Shown piece after piece: positions 36,675-49,179 of a stretch of 64,000 nucleotides of DNA. The translations under genes and the position numbers were made by a program. The first letter of the stretch is position 1; each line of letters opens with the position of its first letter. Origin of the DNA: Stromatinia cepivora (Eukaryota > Ascomycota > Leotiomycetes > Helotiales > Sclerotiniaceae). The stretch lies in contig RCTD01000016.1 in assembly GCA_014898415.1 (NCBI GenBank), positions 1,116,001 to 1,180,000 of the forward strand, given 5' to 3'. The notes beneath the pieces were generated by a model. That model had not been told where the DNA came from and ran no database searches. It saw nothing but the letters and a program-made list of their open reading frames with translations.

Positions 36675-38059
36675 ATTCTTTTCATTCACCTTTGAGAACA
36701 ACTCGTCGGTTAATTTTGGGAATAACCTCATTTTTTGATTCATAAGAACCTTCGAACCTTATCAAAAAACCTTCGAAAACCCTTCGAAATTCATCTTCGA
36801 AATTTACCTTCAAAACATATACGAATTTGGCCTCGAAACGAGCCTTCAAAAACCCTTCAGAATATTGTCGAAAACCTACCAAACATACTACAAAAAACCT
36901 TCGAATCAAGAAAACAAGAAAAAGGAATTGAAAAGATTTATTCGAAAGATATAAATATGATATACAAATCGAACCCTATTTTATTTTATAAAATTTGAAA
37001 GCGAATCCTTAAATTATACAAATCATTCAAACAAAAAAACGAAAAAACGAAAGCATAAAAAAAAACCTTTGAAACTTCATCGAAAAATTGAAGAATCTTG
37101 AATATAAAAGTTATTGGAAAAGTTGAAGATATTGAAGTTGAAGATATTGAAGTTAAAGATATTGAAGTTGAGATTATGATGATAAAGCTTTTGATGTTAT
37201 TCTTAAGGAATATAATAAACGAATTCATATATAATAATAACTGCATTTCTATTTTCAAAACAAAACCCTAACGGAATACTTGAAGCCTCTTCCCTTTGAC
37301 AGAATATCAAGCTTTTTCCAAAAGGAAGGGTAAAGCTGATCCTTATATGATTCTAAAGGATCATTGATGAAAACTGATTGCAAATAATCGAATCTATATT
37401 GAAAAGTTAGTATATTAATTGAAGACGAAATAATATTTATATTAAAGATATTATTTGATATAAATTTGAATCGATATATTAATGGATATAATATATCTTA
37501 TATTTCAAATTATATATTAATGAATATAATGTATCTTATATTTCAAGTTTCAAAAGAAAAAGCAAATTGAAACCCCCCCCCCTTTATTATTTATCGAATC
37601 TATAGGATCATTAAAATCAACGAAAACATCGATCCAAAAAGGGAAGCATTAATACTTTTTACTTATTGTATCGAAAGTATATCGAATTCAAAATCAATAC
37701 CCCTTACTTATTACATCGAAAATATATCGAATTCGAAATCAATACCCCCTACTCATTGTATCGAAAGCATACCGAATCCGAATCGAAAATATGCCTATCG
37801 AAATTGTATCAAAATCGTATCGAAATCGAACTGAAAGTGGATCGAAAATGAATATATATACAAGGGTTTTTGAATGATATTGAAGAATTTTTAAAGAAAT
37901 GAAAATGCTGAACTTTATAAAATGAAGATGTAGGTATTATAATTTCATTATTGAAGGAATTATTATGGATTTAGTTGTTGTATGAAATTCTCCATTGGAG
38001 TTTCAATTCGGCTGATTATTATAGAGTTAAGAATGAAGGAATTGAAAGAATTGAAAGAG

Positions 38060-38240
38060 CTTCGATGGATCTACGATGATTTTACGAAAAAAGCATACAA
38101 TACAATACGATGGTTTTACAAAAAGGCATACAATACAATATCGATGGATCTACAATGGTTTCACGAAAAGACATACAATACAATATCGATGGATCTACAA
38201 TGGTTTCACGAAAAGGCATACAATACAACATCGAATGATA
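38060..38240. repeat. Tandem array in non-autonomous element copy 2
   Basis: About four units containing GCATACAATACAATATCGA plus TGGATCTACAATGGTTT. It is the reverse complement of the array at about 25,770-26,110. Confidence 0.8.
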
Positions 38241-38320
38241 TTGGTTTTGATTGGATATTTCAACTTAAATAGTTTCACTTCAAAAGCTTTCGAGGATGAA
38301 AGCTTCGGAAAGGAAGGCTC

Positions 38321-38513
38321 TGTTACGAACCTCAACTACGAAACTAGGGCTAGCCGAAAGCAGGCCGAATTGTACGCTAGTTTGAAGAGTTTTCACCTAT
38401 ATAAAAGGGAATTCTTCAATATAATTAGAAAGAAAGTAATGAAAAGTTTTTGATTCTAAACCCAAACCTATTGTTATTCGAATATTAATCGATTCTTTGC
38501 TGTGATTCTCATA
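38321..38513 (+). repeat. 3' LTR of non-autonomous element copy 2
   Basis: 193 bp, nearly identical to the 5' LTR; differences such as AAGCAGGCC for AAGCGGGCC are transitions. Confidence 0.88.
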
Positions 38514-41500
38514 ATATTATCTTTTTATATTAAATATAAAGAACTTAATTATATTTCTAATTTGTATAATACTAAATCAAGAAAGAATTAGGAATAGGTA
38601 TATTTAAAACAATTTGTTTTTGACAATAATATTCAAGTATATTTTATTTATTTTGAGAAATCTAAATACTTTTATAATTAATTTGAATTATTTATAGATA
38701 TTTTATTATTAATAATAGAATCAGTTTATATAATCTTATTTTTAAATGTTTTATTTAATATATTATTATTAATATTATCTACAAACTCGAACTTTTTTAA
38801 TATTGAGTATAACAAATCTATTCTTTCAAAATCCTTTATTTTCTTTATATCTTTTAATTCTATTTATAAAAACAATAAAATCGTTTACAAATTCTTATCA
38901 ATTCAATTTCCATTTTTTTCGAGAAAGAAATTATTCTTTTTTAAAATAAAAGTAATAAAAGAATCAATAATATCGATTTTTATTATTCCGGATATAAAAT
39001 CTGAATCTAAATTTGATTCCGAATTTGAGGAAGAAATTGAACTGATTATATTAATAATAGAATCTTTTTATAAAAGAATCTGTATATTTATAAACAATAT
39101 AATTAATTCTTTAGAATTTATAAAAAACGAATTATTTCAATCTTAATTTCATTTTAATAAATCAATTGAAAAACAAATTAAGAAAACTATTCATATTGTA
39201 CAATAATTATATGAAATAAAAGATTATTAAATTTTTTTTTTTTGATTATCAAACTTTTACAGAAAAAATCCAAATTATTATAAATCTTCTAAAATTATAA
39301 TAGATTTTTCAAAATCTTTCAAAGAAGTTCTACAAATTATTTATTCGTATTAATTCAAAATCCAAAAAGAAATTTCAAAAATATTTATCTTTCTTATTTA
39401 TTATTTTTAAAAATCCTAGATCTTTTATTATAGATCCTAAAAAGTTATTCTTTTATATTAATCTAGATTATAAATCTTTCCGATTTATAATCATTATTAG
39501 GATATTTATCGATAACAGAAAATTCAAGAGAATTATTTTTTTAATCAATATCTCCCAAACCGATTAAAGCTTTAAACTGAATATTATATCCAATGATTTT
39601 GTTGAAAACCTTAGTCTTTATAAATATCTATTTGATATCTTTAATCATCTCTTTGATTTTACAATGAATATTGTTTATAATAGAAATAATACTTTTATAT
39701 ATTTTATTATCTTCAAAATAAAGATTAATAATATTTAAAAACAAATATATACTTTTATTCATCCTTTCAACAACAAAAGAAAAAATGAATTATATCTACT
39801 ATTCGGATTCCCCTGATTGTATAATATTGATATTAAAATCATAATTAAGAATTCTATTATTCATATCGATACTATTAAGAATAATAATTACAAAACTATA
39901 CTCCAATCCTCTTTATTTTGTTCATTTATCCCTTATAATATCGTTTTTATTTTGAAAAAACATTATACCTTTTACTTTAAAGACAATAATAGAATAAATA
40001 TCGATTTTATTATAGAATCTAAAAAGAATTCTATAAACTCCGAAATTAACGAATTCGAATATAATAATTCTGATTTAGAAAACTAATTCATTATAAATAT
40101 AATATTAAAGCATCTTCTATCAAGCATTTTCGATTTAAATAAATCGTTAAAAGATTATACTGAACCCCAATTATCGAAAATTATAATTCAAACATTGCTC
40201 ATATCCAAATATTAAATTCGAAACTTATATTTTTCAAGTATTTGATATTTTTTGAAATAAATATATTTAAAGTATATATAAACTTAATCTCATTTTTAAT
40301 AAATTCGATATATATATCAAAAATTTATAATCCAGATTCTATCTATATTCCTTAATATAATTACTTCTATTAATAATATTAATATTACTTTCTCCAAAAT
40401 TTTCATACTATACTTTAAGTACTAATACAAATCATCAAAACATATATACTTTTCAAACCAAAATCATACATTCTTATATATACCCGATCTCTAATACTTT
40501 CATTTCATTTATATCAAAATATAAAATATATTTAATAAAATACATCCTCAACCCCTTCACATTCTATACAAATTTTATATAAACTCAAAATTATCACTAA
40601 AATCAATAATACCAATTCCTATATCATCCCTTATCCTATCACTTATATCAATTTATATCCCGAATTCATATTCTATAACCCCTTCCAAACTACCAAAAAA
40701 TAATTTTTCGAAAAACAAACCTATTAAATCTACTCAAAAAAAATCATTTTCAATTAAACAATATATATTGAAAAAACCTCTTTCTACAAATCCATCTAAA
40801 ATCATTAAAAAATAATTTAAATTCATAAATATAAAATTTGATCCTAATATTCCTGATATATATTATAAAAAACTTATCTATTTATTATACACTTACAAAA
40901 ATCTGAATACTATTAAATTAGAATATATCCCACTAACCAATTTATACAAATATAAAATACATTTTAAAAAGAACATTAAACCTTTCCAAATATATTTTTA
41001 AAAAAAATATCTCTTTAACCAAAAGTATTGATTATAAAGAATTATTAAAAAAGATTTTGTATATAAAATATATAAACACATCTTAATTACCAATAGATAA
41101 TTACTTAATTAGAATATTATATCAATCCTAATAAACAAAACTAAGAATCCTAATCTTTAAAACAAATACTATATTACATTAAATTATAATAATATTATCG
41201 AAGATTTACCAGATTATTATTTGGAATTTATAAATAAAATATATAATTATTTTATATAACCGGATTACGAGTTATGCTATACTTTTGATCTTAAATATGG
41301 TTGTTGGGCTATTCTGATTCACTGGAGTTGTAGATGTTGCTTTACTTTTATTATTATTGATATTAAATAATTATAATCTTTATATATATTTTAAAATACT
41401 AAATCTATTAATTTTTCTATAATCAAAATGATATATCTAATTCTGAACAAAATCCCTATTCTAATTAACAATAATAATATCGATTGAGATTTCAAACCTT

Positions 41501-42400
41501 TGTTTTGATTTTATTTATAAAAAAGAATTATTTTAATACAATTTCTATATAAATAATATCTTTAAAAATATCAAAAATTTTAATAAGATATATATATTCC
41601 TAAAAGATCATTTTTTTTCATATATATTATAATCTATATTGAAACTATTTTTTAAAAAAATATATTTATTCAAAAACAAAATCCTGATTTTAGATGTATT
41701 TTATGAAATTGAAAGTATTATTAAAATCAAACAAAAGTATATTAAGAAGATCCGGAATTAATTTATATTTTATAATATTAAAAATATAAGAAGTTTCAAA
41801 GGAATTTTAAATATTATTAGATATTGAATAAAGAATTTTATAAGGAGTATATATTTTTTGATAAAATTTATAAACAATAAAATCAAATAATAATAAAATA
41901 ATACAGAATAATTAATCTTTGATTTTTTCAAACAATTCTATTTGATTATTATTGAAATATATAAAGAAAATAAAGAAAAAAAAATTTAAAAATCAATTTT
42001 CGAAAATATATTCCATAATTATAACGAAAATAATTCCTATTATCAAATCAAATAAAAGTATTATATTTCTATTTGACAATCAATAATCGATTTAAAAGAA
42101 AACGAAAAGATACTAATCAAATATTATCAATTATATTCTAAAAAATCTGAATCATTATTATAGATTTTAAATCATCCAAATACAATACTATTAAAATCAA
42201 AATCAATTGTTATATCTATTATAATAAAACGATCGATAAAACAAAAAACAATTCGATTTATATAATTACAAAAAACATACTTCAAATTTTAAAAACAATT
42301 TTATTATAATCGAATATTAAAATTTAAATTTACTTCAATACAATCTTATTAATTATTTGAAAACAAATGTAGTTTTGAAAAAAGGAATATTATTATAGAT
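38514..42400 (+). mobile_element. Decayed Ty3/gypsy-like pol fragment
   Basis: Reverse-transcriptase blocks read on + with many stops: IHFKKNIKPFQIYF, then RIIKKDFVYKIYKHILITN, NYNNIIEDLP and DLKYGCWAILIH (about 40,950-41,330), followed by MIYLILNKIP and a DFKPLF block (about 41,430-41,520). This order matches the RT of fungal gypsy-type polyproteins. An open stretch at 39,817-40,086 upstream could be the protease region. No LTR pair could be assigned. The sequence before 39,800 is not readable and may be gag. It is dead. Confidence 0.6.
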
Positions 42401-44116
42401 TCATTATTTATTCTTGGTTAATCTATATGAATGCTTTAGGTATTCATTCTCTATATAATCGGTATTCTTTTTAGCATCTTCTTCCCTCTTATATTCTTCC
42501 CTCTTATATAGAATATCGTATTATCTAAGGCCTATACTCGCGCCGTAATAAAAGAAATTATATATAATAACTTCTTTTATTCAATACTGAAAATAATAAT
42601 ATCATTTTTTCAATAGATTTACAAATCAAATTTTCATCCTTGATATTTGTTTTAATATATTAAAACTTTCGATCTTTTATTTTAAAGAATTTAGAATTCT
42701 TTATAAATTATCAAAATTGATATATAAATAAAGCAAAAGAATAAATAATAAATATAAATATAATAAATAATTCTTTATATAATTCTATATTCTGAATAAA
42801 TAAATATATATTATTTATTTTTATATTGATAAATTCTTTTCAATATATATACTATTTTATATTTATTATTAATTTATATTAATATTTATTCGATAATATC
42901 AACGAGATAAATTATATAATTTAAAATATTATAATTTTAATTAATCCTTTTATCGAAAAAATAAATTATTAAAATAGAATTTCTCAATGTCATATTCTTT
43001 ATAATAAATAACTTATATATAAATTATTATTAATAATTAAAAACTTTTCGAATATAAATTTTAATATTATTTAGAGTTAATAATAAATATTAAATAAAGA
43101 TAAAATATTATCAAATGAAAAATTATAATTTATTATTATCGTTATAAAAAATGAATATATAAATATTAGAATATAATTTAAATTCTTATAAAAAATACTT
43201 TCGAAAAACTTGATTTTTATATTGATATATCCAAAAATAAAAATAAAAATAAAAATAAAAATAAAAATAAAAATAAAAATAAAAATAAAAATGTAATAAT
43301 ATATCAATAATAATATCAATTAATTTTTTTTCAAAAAACAAGATTGGATTATTCTTTATAAATAATAGAATCTTTTGAAGAATAAAATATATTGTTATAA
43401 TATTAATAAAGACTAAACTAATATAATAATATTCTATATAGAAAAAAAGAAGAGTTTAAGAATATTTACAATTATATAAAAGTTGATTAATATTTAAGAT
43501 ATTCGAATTAGCTAGGAATAAGTAGTGAACCCGTGGTACTTATATTGAATAGAATCAGATCATATAATCCGATACTAGACCGTATTAAGAATATAATAAT
43601 AGCTTTTTATAAACTATTATTCTTACTTCTATAAACTTTTATCTCTTTAATCAAATCAATACTACATTTTCTAGCCCTAGCTTTTCAAAACAGTGATAGA
43701 ATATTATATGATTATATTCTTAATGACTTATTTAATATTTATAATAATAGAATAATAAATTTATTTTAAATAAATAATAAAAGAAAAAAACACTAGTTAT
43801 AATAATATTAAATGATCTATACTATAATCAAATCAAATTATAGTTTATAGTATAAAAAATATAACGAATTCATTTTATAATATGTTTTTAAAGATAGAGA
43901 ATAAGTTTATTATAATTCGTTGCTTTAATAATCTCATCGTATACTATTCTAAGAAAAAAGAGAAGAACGAAAAGTGAGACAAAGAGAATTTAAGGAAGCG
44001 AGCTTAAAGAGGCAGCAATGAAATAGTAGTCTGTATCCCAAGGCTAGATTTATCATGGTATCATAAGCATATCTCATCGCATCTCCCGTTCTCCGAATTT
44101 CTCGCTGGAAAATCAA
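42401..44116. other. AT-rich DNA up to the second isochore boundary
   Basis: No gene. GC-normal patches lie at about 42,420-42,560 (with TTCCCTCTTATAT repeated twice; possibly part of an LTR) and 43,505-43,700. A microsatellite is at 43,233-43,292. Composition becomes gene-like from about 43,960; the last 100 bases are probably the 3' UTR of the next gene. Confidence 0.5.
43233..43292. repeat. Hexanucleotide microsatellite (TAAAAA)n
   Basis: About nine to ten perfect copies of AAAAAT. Confidence 0.9.
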
Positions 44117-46623
44117 TTATTTAACATCCGCCACCCCCGCAACCACCACCACCTCCTCCTCCTCCGCCACCCCCACCTCCACAACTCCCGCTTCCTCCCC
44201 CTCCAAAGCCTCCTGCTGCGCCACCCACTGCACCACCCGCACATCCACCCCCACCACACCCTCCGCCCATCCTCCAGCACCCCCACAGCCGCCAGCCGCT
44301 ACCCCACCTCCACAGGACCCAGCCGCACAAGCTCCAGCCATACCAACTCCAACAGGCATCACGCATGGATCGCCCGCATAGTAAACAGGAGCGCCAACAT
44401 ATATGGGACTCATGTACGGTCCATACATCATATATGGATAGCCCCAAGCCATGCAATAGTAATCATCTCTGGGAGGAATGGTCCTTCCTTTCTGTTGAGC
44501 TCTGTGGCGAGCCTTGTCATAGGCGCGATTCATTTCTGATTTGTTCTTCCGGCTGAGTCTATCAAGAACCGAAGCACGGATCTCAGATTCTTCGATGCGA
44601 ACGGCAGAGTGTGCACTGATGTGGGCACTGTTGTTAGGGTCACATTGTTTTGCCGCTCCAGATGTGTAGAAGGAGTCTAGGACTTTCTCGTGTTTGGAGG
44701 TTCCAAAGAAGCCGCTAGATGAATCAATGTGCTTAGAGCGAATAGCTCGAGAATGTCAGCAAGCACTGGGTAGATGAGGGCGGAGAACTTTACCTTCGCA
44801 GTACCAACAAGTACATTCGGAATACACTTGTCTATAAAGTTTCTCATAAGTCTTACTTGTCCATTCAAAGGCAGTAGAAAGAGCGTCTTCTTCCATCTTA
44901 TCATCGTGATCTATGAACTTGAAGCATTGAGAGAATGTATAATCGTAGTATTGTTTGGGTGATAGCTGATGAGTGTGCCATGCCAAGTCCACATCCAAAG
45001 TTGGAACACAGACGTCCTTTGGATGAAGACGCATGATATCAATGAATCTCCTATACTTGGTGAGTAATCGAGTCATTGTCTTCCCGGCAACCGGAGAATG
45101 AAGCCAGTCAAGATTGGCCATTTTATCGACAAAGATACTCTGACGAATGACGGCTCCTCCGAGTTCAAGTGCGAAGATTGAAGAATTTTCCCAATATCTC
45201 GACATCATTTTTCGAACTGCGATGCGCTCTGCTCTCAGCAAAATGCCCGTCCTGCTGTTGATTCTCCTAATGGCTGATCTATCTTTGATGGTTGCCTCGA
45301 TAAGATCTCTGACATCCGTCATAGCAGGTTTCGAGTTGGGATTTTTATCAATGAGGTCCAGCATTTTTACCTTTAGTTCGATAGTGATCATACGATTAGG
45401 GAAAGTGTTTTCGTGCCCTTGAGGGTTTCTCGTCTCCGCAGCTTCTGGGATGCCAGTAGCCGGCGATAGAATTGTGCCTCCGAGAGGATACCCTCTCATG
45501 ATTAGATTTTCAACTTCTCTCCTGAATTTGGCGACTCGCAAGAGATCATGATTGATTTCACCACCACATCTATGACAGATGTAAGATAAACCTTGATCGC
45601 CATAACCGGCACCGTTCATTTCCATGATTCTGTTAATGTTAGCAACAATATCACAGAAATCAAAATAGATATCATACTCTTTCAATGACGGCTTCTCATT
45701 CGTAGCGCACGTAGTCCATGGAATCTTCAATGCTTGAGCACACCGCGGGCAATTTAATGCTTTTGCAAAATGATCCTTGGCATTACTCCAATGGTGTCCC
45801 GTGGCATTTGTGAATCTCTCTTTGGCTGCTTCTGGTACTTGATAGTTGAAATTCGTATCAATGGCTGCATTGACGGCATGCCATGGCATACCGGTTGCCC
45901 AAAGATCTTTCAACCCAAAACGAATACAATCTTCCAGGTAATTTCGAGGATTGAGCATCAACGAATGCCATACCATAAGAACATCTTGTTTTGATGTTAG
46001 AACTCTTTTGCATGAACAGTAAAATCTAACAGCCTACCTTTGGGGGGTAACAATGAAGTGCTCCAAGTCTTAGCTACACCATGCTTCGGGAAATCCATAA
46101 AATTCGAGTTGATCTTCATGTCATTCTCTCGCAATCTAGTCGCGTTTTCTTGCTCACATAACACTTTCAACCACCAATCTTCAAATCTTTCTACCGCTCT
46201 CGCAATGTATAAAGCCCATCTTTTCTCTCGCATCACAACCAATGCTTTATTGCGATCTTCAACGATTGGAAGTTCGCAACGTGCATCCCATAAACCAAAT
46301 ATTCCATCAGTATACCCGACATCTTCTCTGAGGTTATGAAAAGTTTTCAGTAGTTTGAGATGTGCAAGACATAGATCCGGATCTGGAAAAGCTGGAATAC
46401 TTGATGGTGAAATTTTGAGGTTGGCAAAGGCCGCACTCAGATCTTCTTCAGCGGCGCCATCAGTCGCATTCGTAGCTGTGTAACCTGGCGGTGCTTCACT
46501 TACTTTGGCTAGAGGGCTAGATGGTGACTGTGAGAAAGATTGTTCGATACGAACCGAAGGAATGTCTTTCTCGAGAAATTTTTCTTGATCTTCCTTATGG
46601 AGTAATTTGTTCAAAAGAGGCAT
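44117..46623 (-). CDS. Glycine-rich domain (DUF1399/GRDP-like) protein
   Basis: Three exons, join of 46623-46038, 45984-44794 and 44745-44117, with introns of 53 and 48 bp; the frame is kept across both (…LLPPK|DVLMVWHSLML… and …CWYCE|AIRSKH…). The 801-residue model starts at ATG 46623. The family is recognised from VWHSLMLNPRNYLEDC, the signature PTLDVDLAWHTHQLSP with YYDYT, paired cysteines (CPRC, CHRC, CTCWYC) and a Gly/Cys-rich tail. Related fungal and plant proteins are poorly understood; plant members have roles in stress and RNA binding. The tail looks frameshifted: after GGCGGAGG at about 44,280 the annotated frame turns Val/Glu-rich, while the +1 frame gives the expected GGGCGGGGC repeats ending at 44121. 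Either a one-base error in a G-run or a real mutation would explain this. Confidence 0.85.
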
Positions 46624-47439
46624 AGTGTAACGATACTCTACTCCATAAATGGAGAGATGCGTTGGATTTTTGACGTGGGATCCTAATATTTATCGCAAGG
46701 GTTTCAATAATAGTGTAAGTTGCAATTGGCAAAGGAAAGATAAGTAGATAGATTATTGGGAAAGAACGATGAAATTCATTCACCATATATATGATAAAAC
46801 TGGTTAATCAGAATGAGAGGTAGAACGATGTGTGTGATACCTAGGTAGCTAGCTAATGGAGCGTATGATGTATTTGCTTACTTGCCAAGTCCGTGAGGCT
46901 GAGATGACATGAGATGTGATTGTGTGCTGTGCAGAGACAACATGGAGTTAAAGGAAGGCGGGGAAAGTGATAGTGAAAAGTCTGTCACAAATTGAATTCC
47001 GATGCCTGTCAGATGATGCTTGATAAAGCTTCTCCAATACACTTTGTTCACTCGTATTCAGTTGCCTTAGTAGATTTACAAAGGTAGCTAGTCGAGGCAG
47101 TAAAGGCAATAGAGGTACTCGTGTGGTCAGAAAGTATGTTCACACTCCACCTAAATATTGCGGGCCAGTATAGAACTACAGAATAATCCCAAGTTGATTT
47201 TCACGTGATGGAATTCACTCAGAGCTTGGACCAATTTTGATTTTTGGTCTCCCCCATGGTCGAACCCAAGGAGAAGGAGATCCTGTTGATTGGAAATAGT
47301 AAATCTATGATATATGATAAATTTATATCTATGCAAGTAACTCTTTTCTTTTTCTATACCATCACTTTGTAAACTCCCCTCATCCCTCTCTCTTTACTGC
47401 CCAATCGTTTTTTTCTTGTGGTCAAATGCTGCCTTCTAC
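46624..47439. promoter_or_regulatory. Shared upstream region of two divergent genes
   Basis: About 0.8 kb lies between the start codons of the glycine-rich protein gene (minus) and the phosphoesterase gene (plus). Pyrimidine-rich stretches (CTCATCCCTCTCTCTTTACT, 47,382-47,401) just before the plus gene are typical of fungal core promoters or leaders. No specific operator was recognised. Confidence 0.5.
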
Positions 47440-49179
47440 ATGTTTCTAATATCTGTCCTACGTTATACACTCTTCCTTCTTGTGCCTCTGTCTTCAATCT
47501 TTACTTCTTACTTGTATTTATACCCGGCATTCCACGGTTGCGCTTTTCCTTCACCTGAATATGATGCTTCGGAAGCATACGTCAATACGCTTCGCAAACA
47601 TGCGCTCCCAAATTTATACGATGCAAATAAAGTAGCACCATTTAGGCTCCTAGCTTTGGGCGATCCCCAACTCGAGGGTGAGTCCTCTATACGAGACATC
47701 GACTCGGTCAATTTGCCCAATTTGAAAAAATTCTTTAAAGATTCTGGAATAAGTAGCGGCACGAAACATAGCCTTTTGCAGCGCGTGCGGCATAGCCTCC
47801 ATGATATCATAGATTTCTGGCTCGACGATCTTCCTAAGGCTTTCGAAGTTTATCGCAAACGATTCGATCACATTGGTAATGATTATTATCTGGGACATAT
47901 TTACCGCGCAACACTTTGGTGGTTAGATCCTACACATGTTACCGTACTCGGAGATCTTGTCGGGAGTCAATGGATAGATGATGAAGAATTTGAGGAACGT
48001 GGCCGAAGGTATTGGAATAGGGTATTCAAACACGGAGAACGAATTCCAGACGAGGTCATGTCGCAGCCAGCTTTCGAATTTCAGGATACAATAATGCTTG
48101 GAGATGATGCTGCGGCTTGGAAGAGGAGGATTATAAATGTAGCAGGCAATCATGATGTTGGGTATGCTGGAGATATCTCACGGGATAGAGTTGCTCGATT
48201 TGAGCGTGTCTTTGGGAAAGCGAACTACGAATTACGATTCCAGCTGCCTTACAACGATACTGATTCTATTTCCATGACTGTGGGAAATGTGGATCGGAGA
48301 GATGTGCCTGAAATCAGGATTGTGGTCCTGAACGATATGAACCTCGATACGCCCGTATCTGACAAAGACCTTCAAGACGAGTCCTATCAATTCCTTAATG
48401 ACTTAATAAGTACCTCCCATGCAGTCGAACGATCTGCACTTTTCACAATGGTCCTCACCCATATTCCACTATACAAAGACGAAGGAATTTGTGTGGACGG
48501 TCCATTCTTCGACTTTTTCGACGGAGAATTCGAGAATGGGGTCAAGGAACAAAACCACCTCTCCCGCGATGCCTCTAGAGGTATTCTGGAAGGTGTTTTT
48601 GGCATGAGTGGCAGCGCAGAAGTAGCCGGGCAAGGCATGGGAAGACATGGTGTTGTTCTGACCGGTCATGACCACGAAGGTTGTGATATCTATCACCACA
48701 TCAATCAGAGTTCGCCTGAAGAGGAACGAGAATGGAAATGCAATAGATACACAGAGGCCAAGCACGTCGCAAATCAATCAGGTATTCCAGGACTGCGCGA
48801 AATAACAGTGCGGAGTATGATGGGAGATTTTGCTGGAAATGCAGGGTTATTGAGTTTATGGTTTGATAGACAGAGTTGGGAGTGGCAGTTCGAATTCGTA
48901 AATTGTGGATTGGGTACTCAGCATATTTGGTGGTTTGTGCATATTTTGGATTTTATCACAGTAATTGTAGGCACTGTCTATGGTGTTTGGAGCGCGGCTT
49001 TAAAAGTTCGATCGATTTTGGGATTTGGTGGAAATGGGAAGAAGGGTGGGAAAAGGGGGAAGAAGGTTACGTTCGAGATGATGCTGAGTACAAGCCATGT
49101 TGTTCCAGAGAAGTTGAGGGAGAAAGCTGGCACTAGTAATGGGGAGGTTAAAGGAGTTGTTAACGGGAGTTCTAAATAA
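47440..49179 (+). CDS. Ted1/Cdc1-type metallophosphoesterase (GPI-anchor remodelling)
   Basis: Single exon. I choose ATG 47440 (MFLISVLRYTLF; 579 residues); the same frame is open upstream but only from a TTG. Cdc1 and Ted1 (PGAP5 family) are ER membrane phosphoesterases that remove ethanolamine phosphate from GPI-anchor mannose during cargo export. Metal-binding blocks of the calcineurin-like fold appear in order: LALGDPQLEG (about residue 72), VLGDLVGSQW (about 175), NVAGNHDVGYAG (about 235) and GHDHEGCDIYHH (about 410). An N-terminal hydrophobic segment lies at about 3-25, and a C-terminal one (WWFVHILDFITVIVGTVYG) follows at about 500-520. The tail is Lys/Gly-rich, with KKGGKRGKK. The gene is intact. 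Whether it is the Ted1 or Cdc1 orthologue cannot be settled here. Confidence 0.88.
   Translation: MFLISVLRYTLFLLVPLSSIFTSYLYLYPAFHGCAFPSPEYDASEAYVNTLRKHALPNLYDANKVAPFRLLALGDPQLEGESSIRDIDSVNLPNLKKFFKDSGISSGTKHSLLQRVRHSLHDIIDFWLDDLPKAFEVYRKRFDHIGNDYYLGHIYRATLWWLDPTHVTVLGDLVGSQWIDDEEFEERGRRYWNRVFKHGERIPDEVMSQPAFEFQDTIMLGDDAAAWKRRIINVAGNHDVGYAGDISRDRVARFERVFGKANYELRFQLPYNDTDSISMTVGNVDRRDVPEIRIVVLNDMNLDTPVSDKDLQDESYQFLNDLISTSHAVERSALFTMVLTHIPLYKDEGICVDGPFFDFFDGEFENGVKEQNHLSRDASRGILEGVFGMSGSAEVAGQGMGRHGVVLTGHDHEGCDIYHHINQSSPEEEREWKCNRYTEAKHVANQSGIPGLREITVRSMMGDFAGNAGLLSLWFDRQSWEWQFEFVNCGLGTQHIWWFVHILDFITVIVGTVYGVWSAALKVRSILGFGGNGKKGGKRGKKVTFEMMLSTSHVVPEKLREKAGTSNGEVKGVVNGSSK

Larger units (their letters stand above)
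36482..38513 (+). mobile_element. Non-autonomous LTR retrotransposon (copy 2)
   Basis: Two 193-bp LTRs (36482-36674 and 38321-38513) start TGTTACGAACCTCAACTACG and end with TCTCACA or its mutated form TCTCATA. Flanks are TTATT and ATATT, a near but imperfect duplication. The 1,646-bp interior is collinear, in inverted orientation, with copy 1. It contains the same leader (ACCGACGAGTT-like block near 36,700), the same tandem arrays, and no pol motifs. At 36,942-36,959 it retains the uninterrupted target of the copia nested in copy 1. Confidence 0.86.

Noticed and set aside
44365..44556. Plus-strand open frame opposite the glycine-rich gene
   Set aside because: Antisense shadow of a supported exon.
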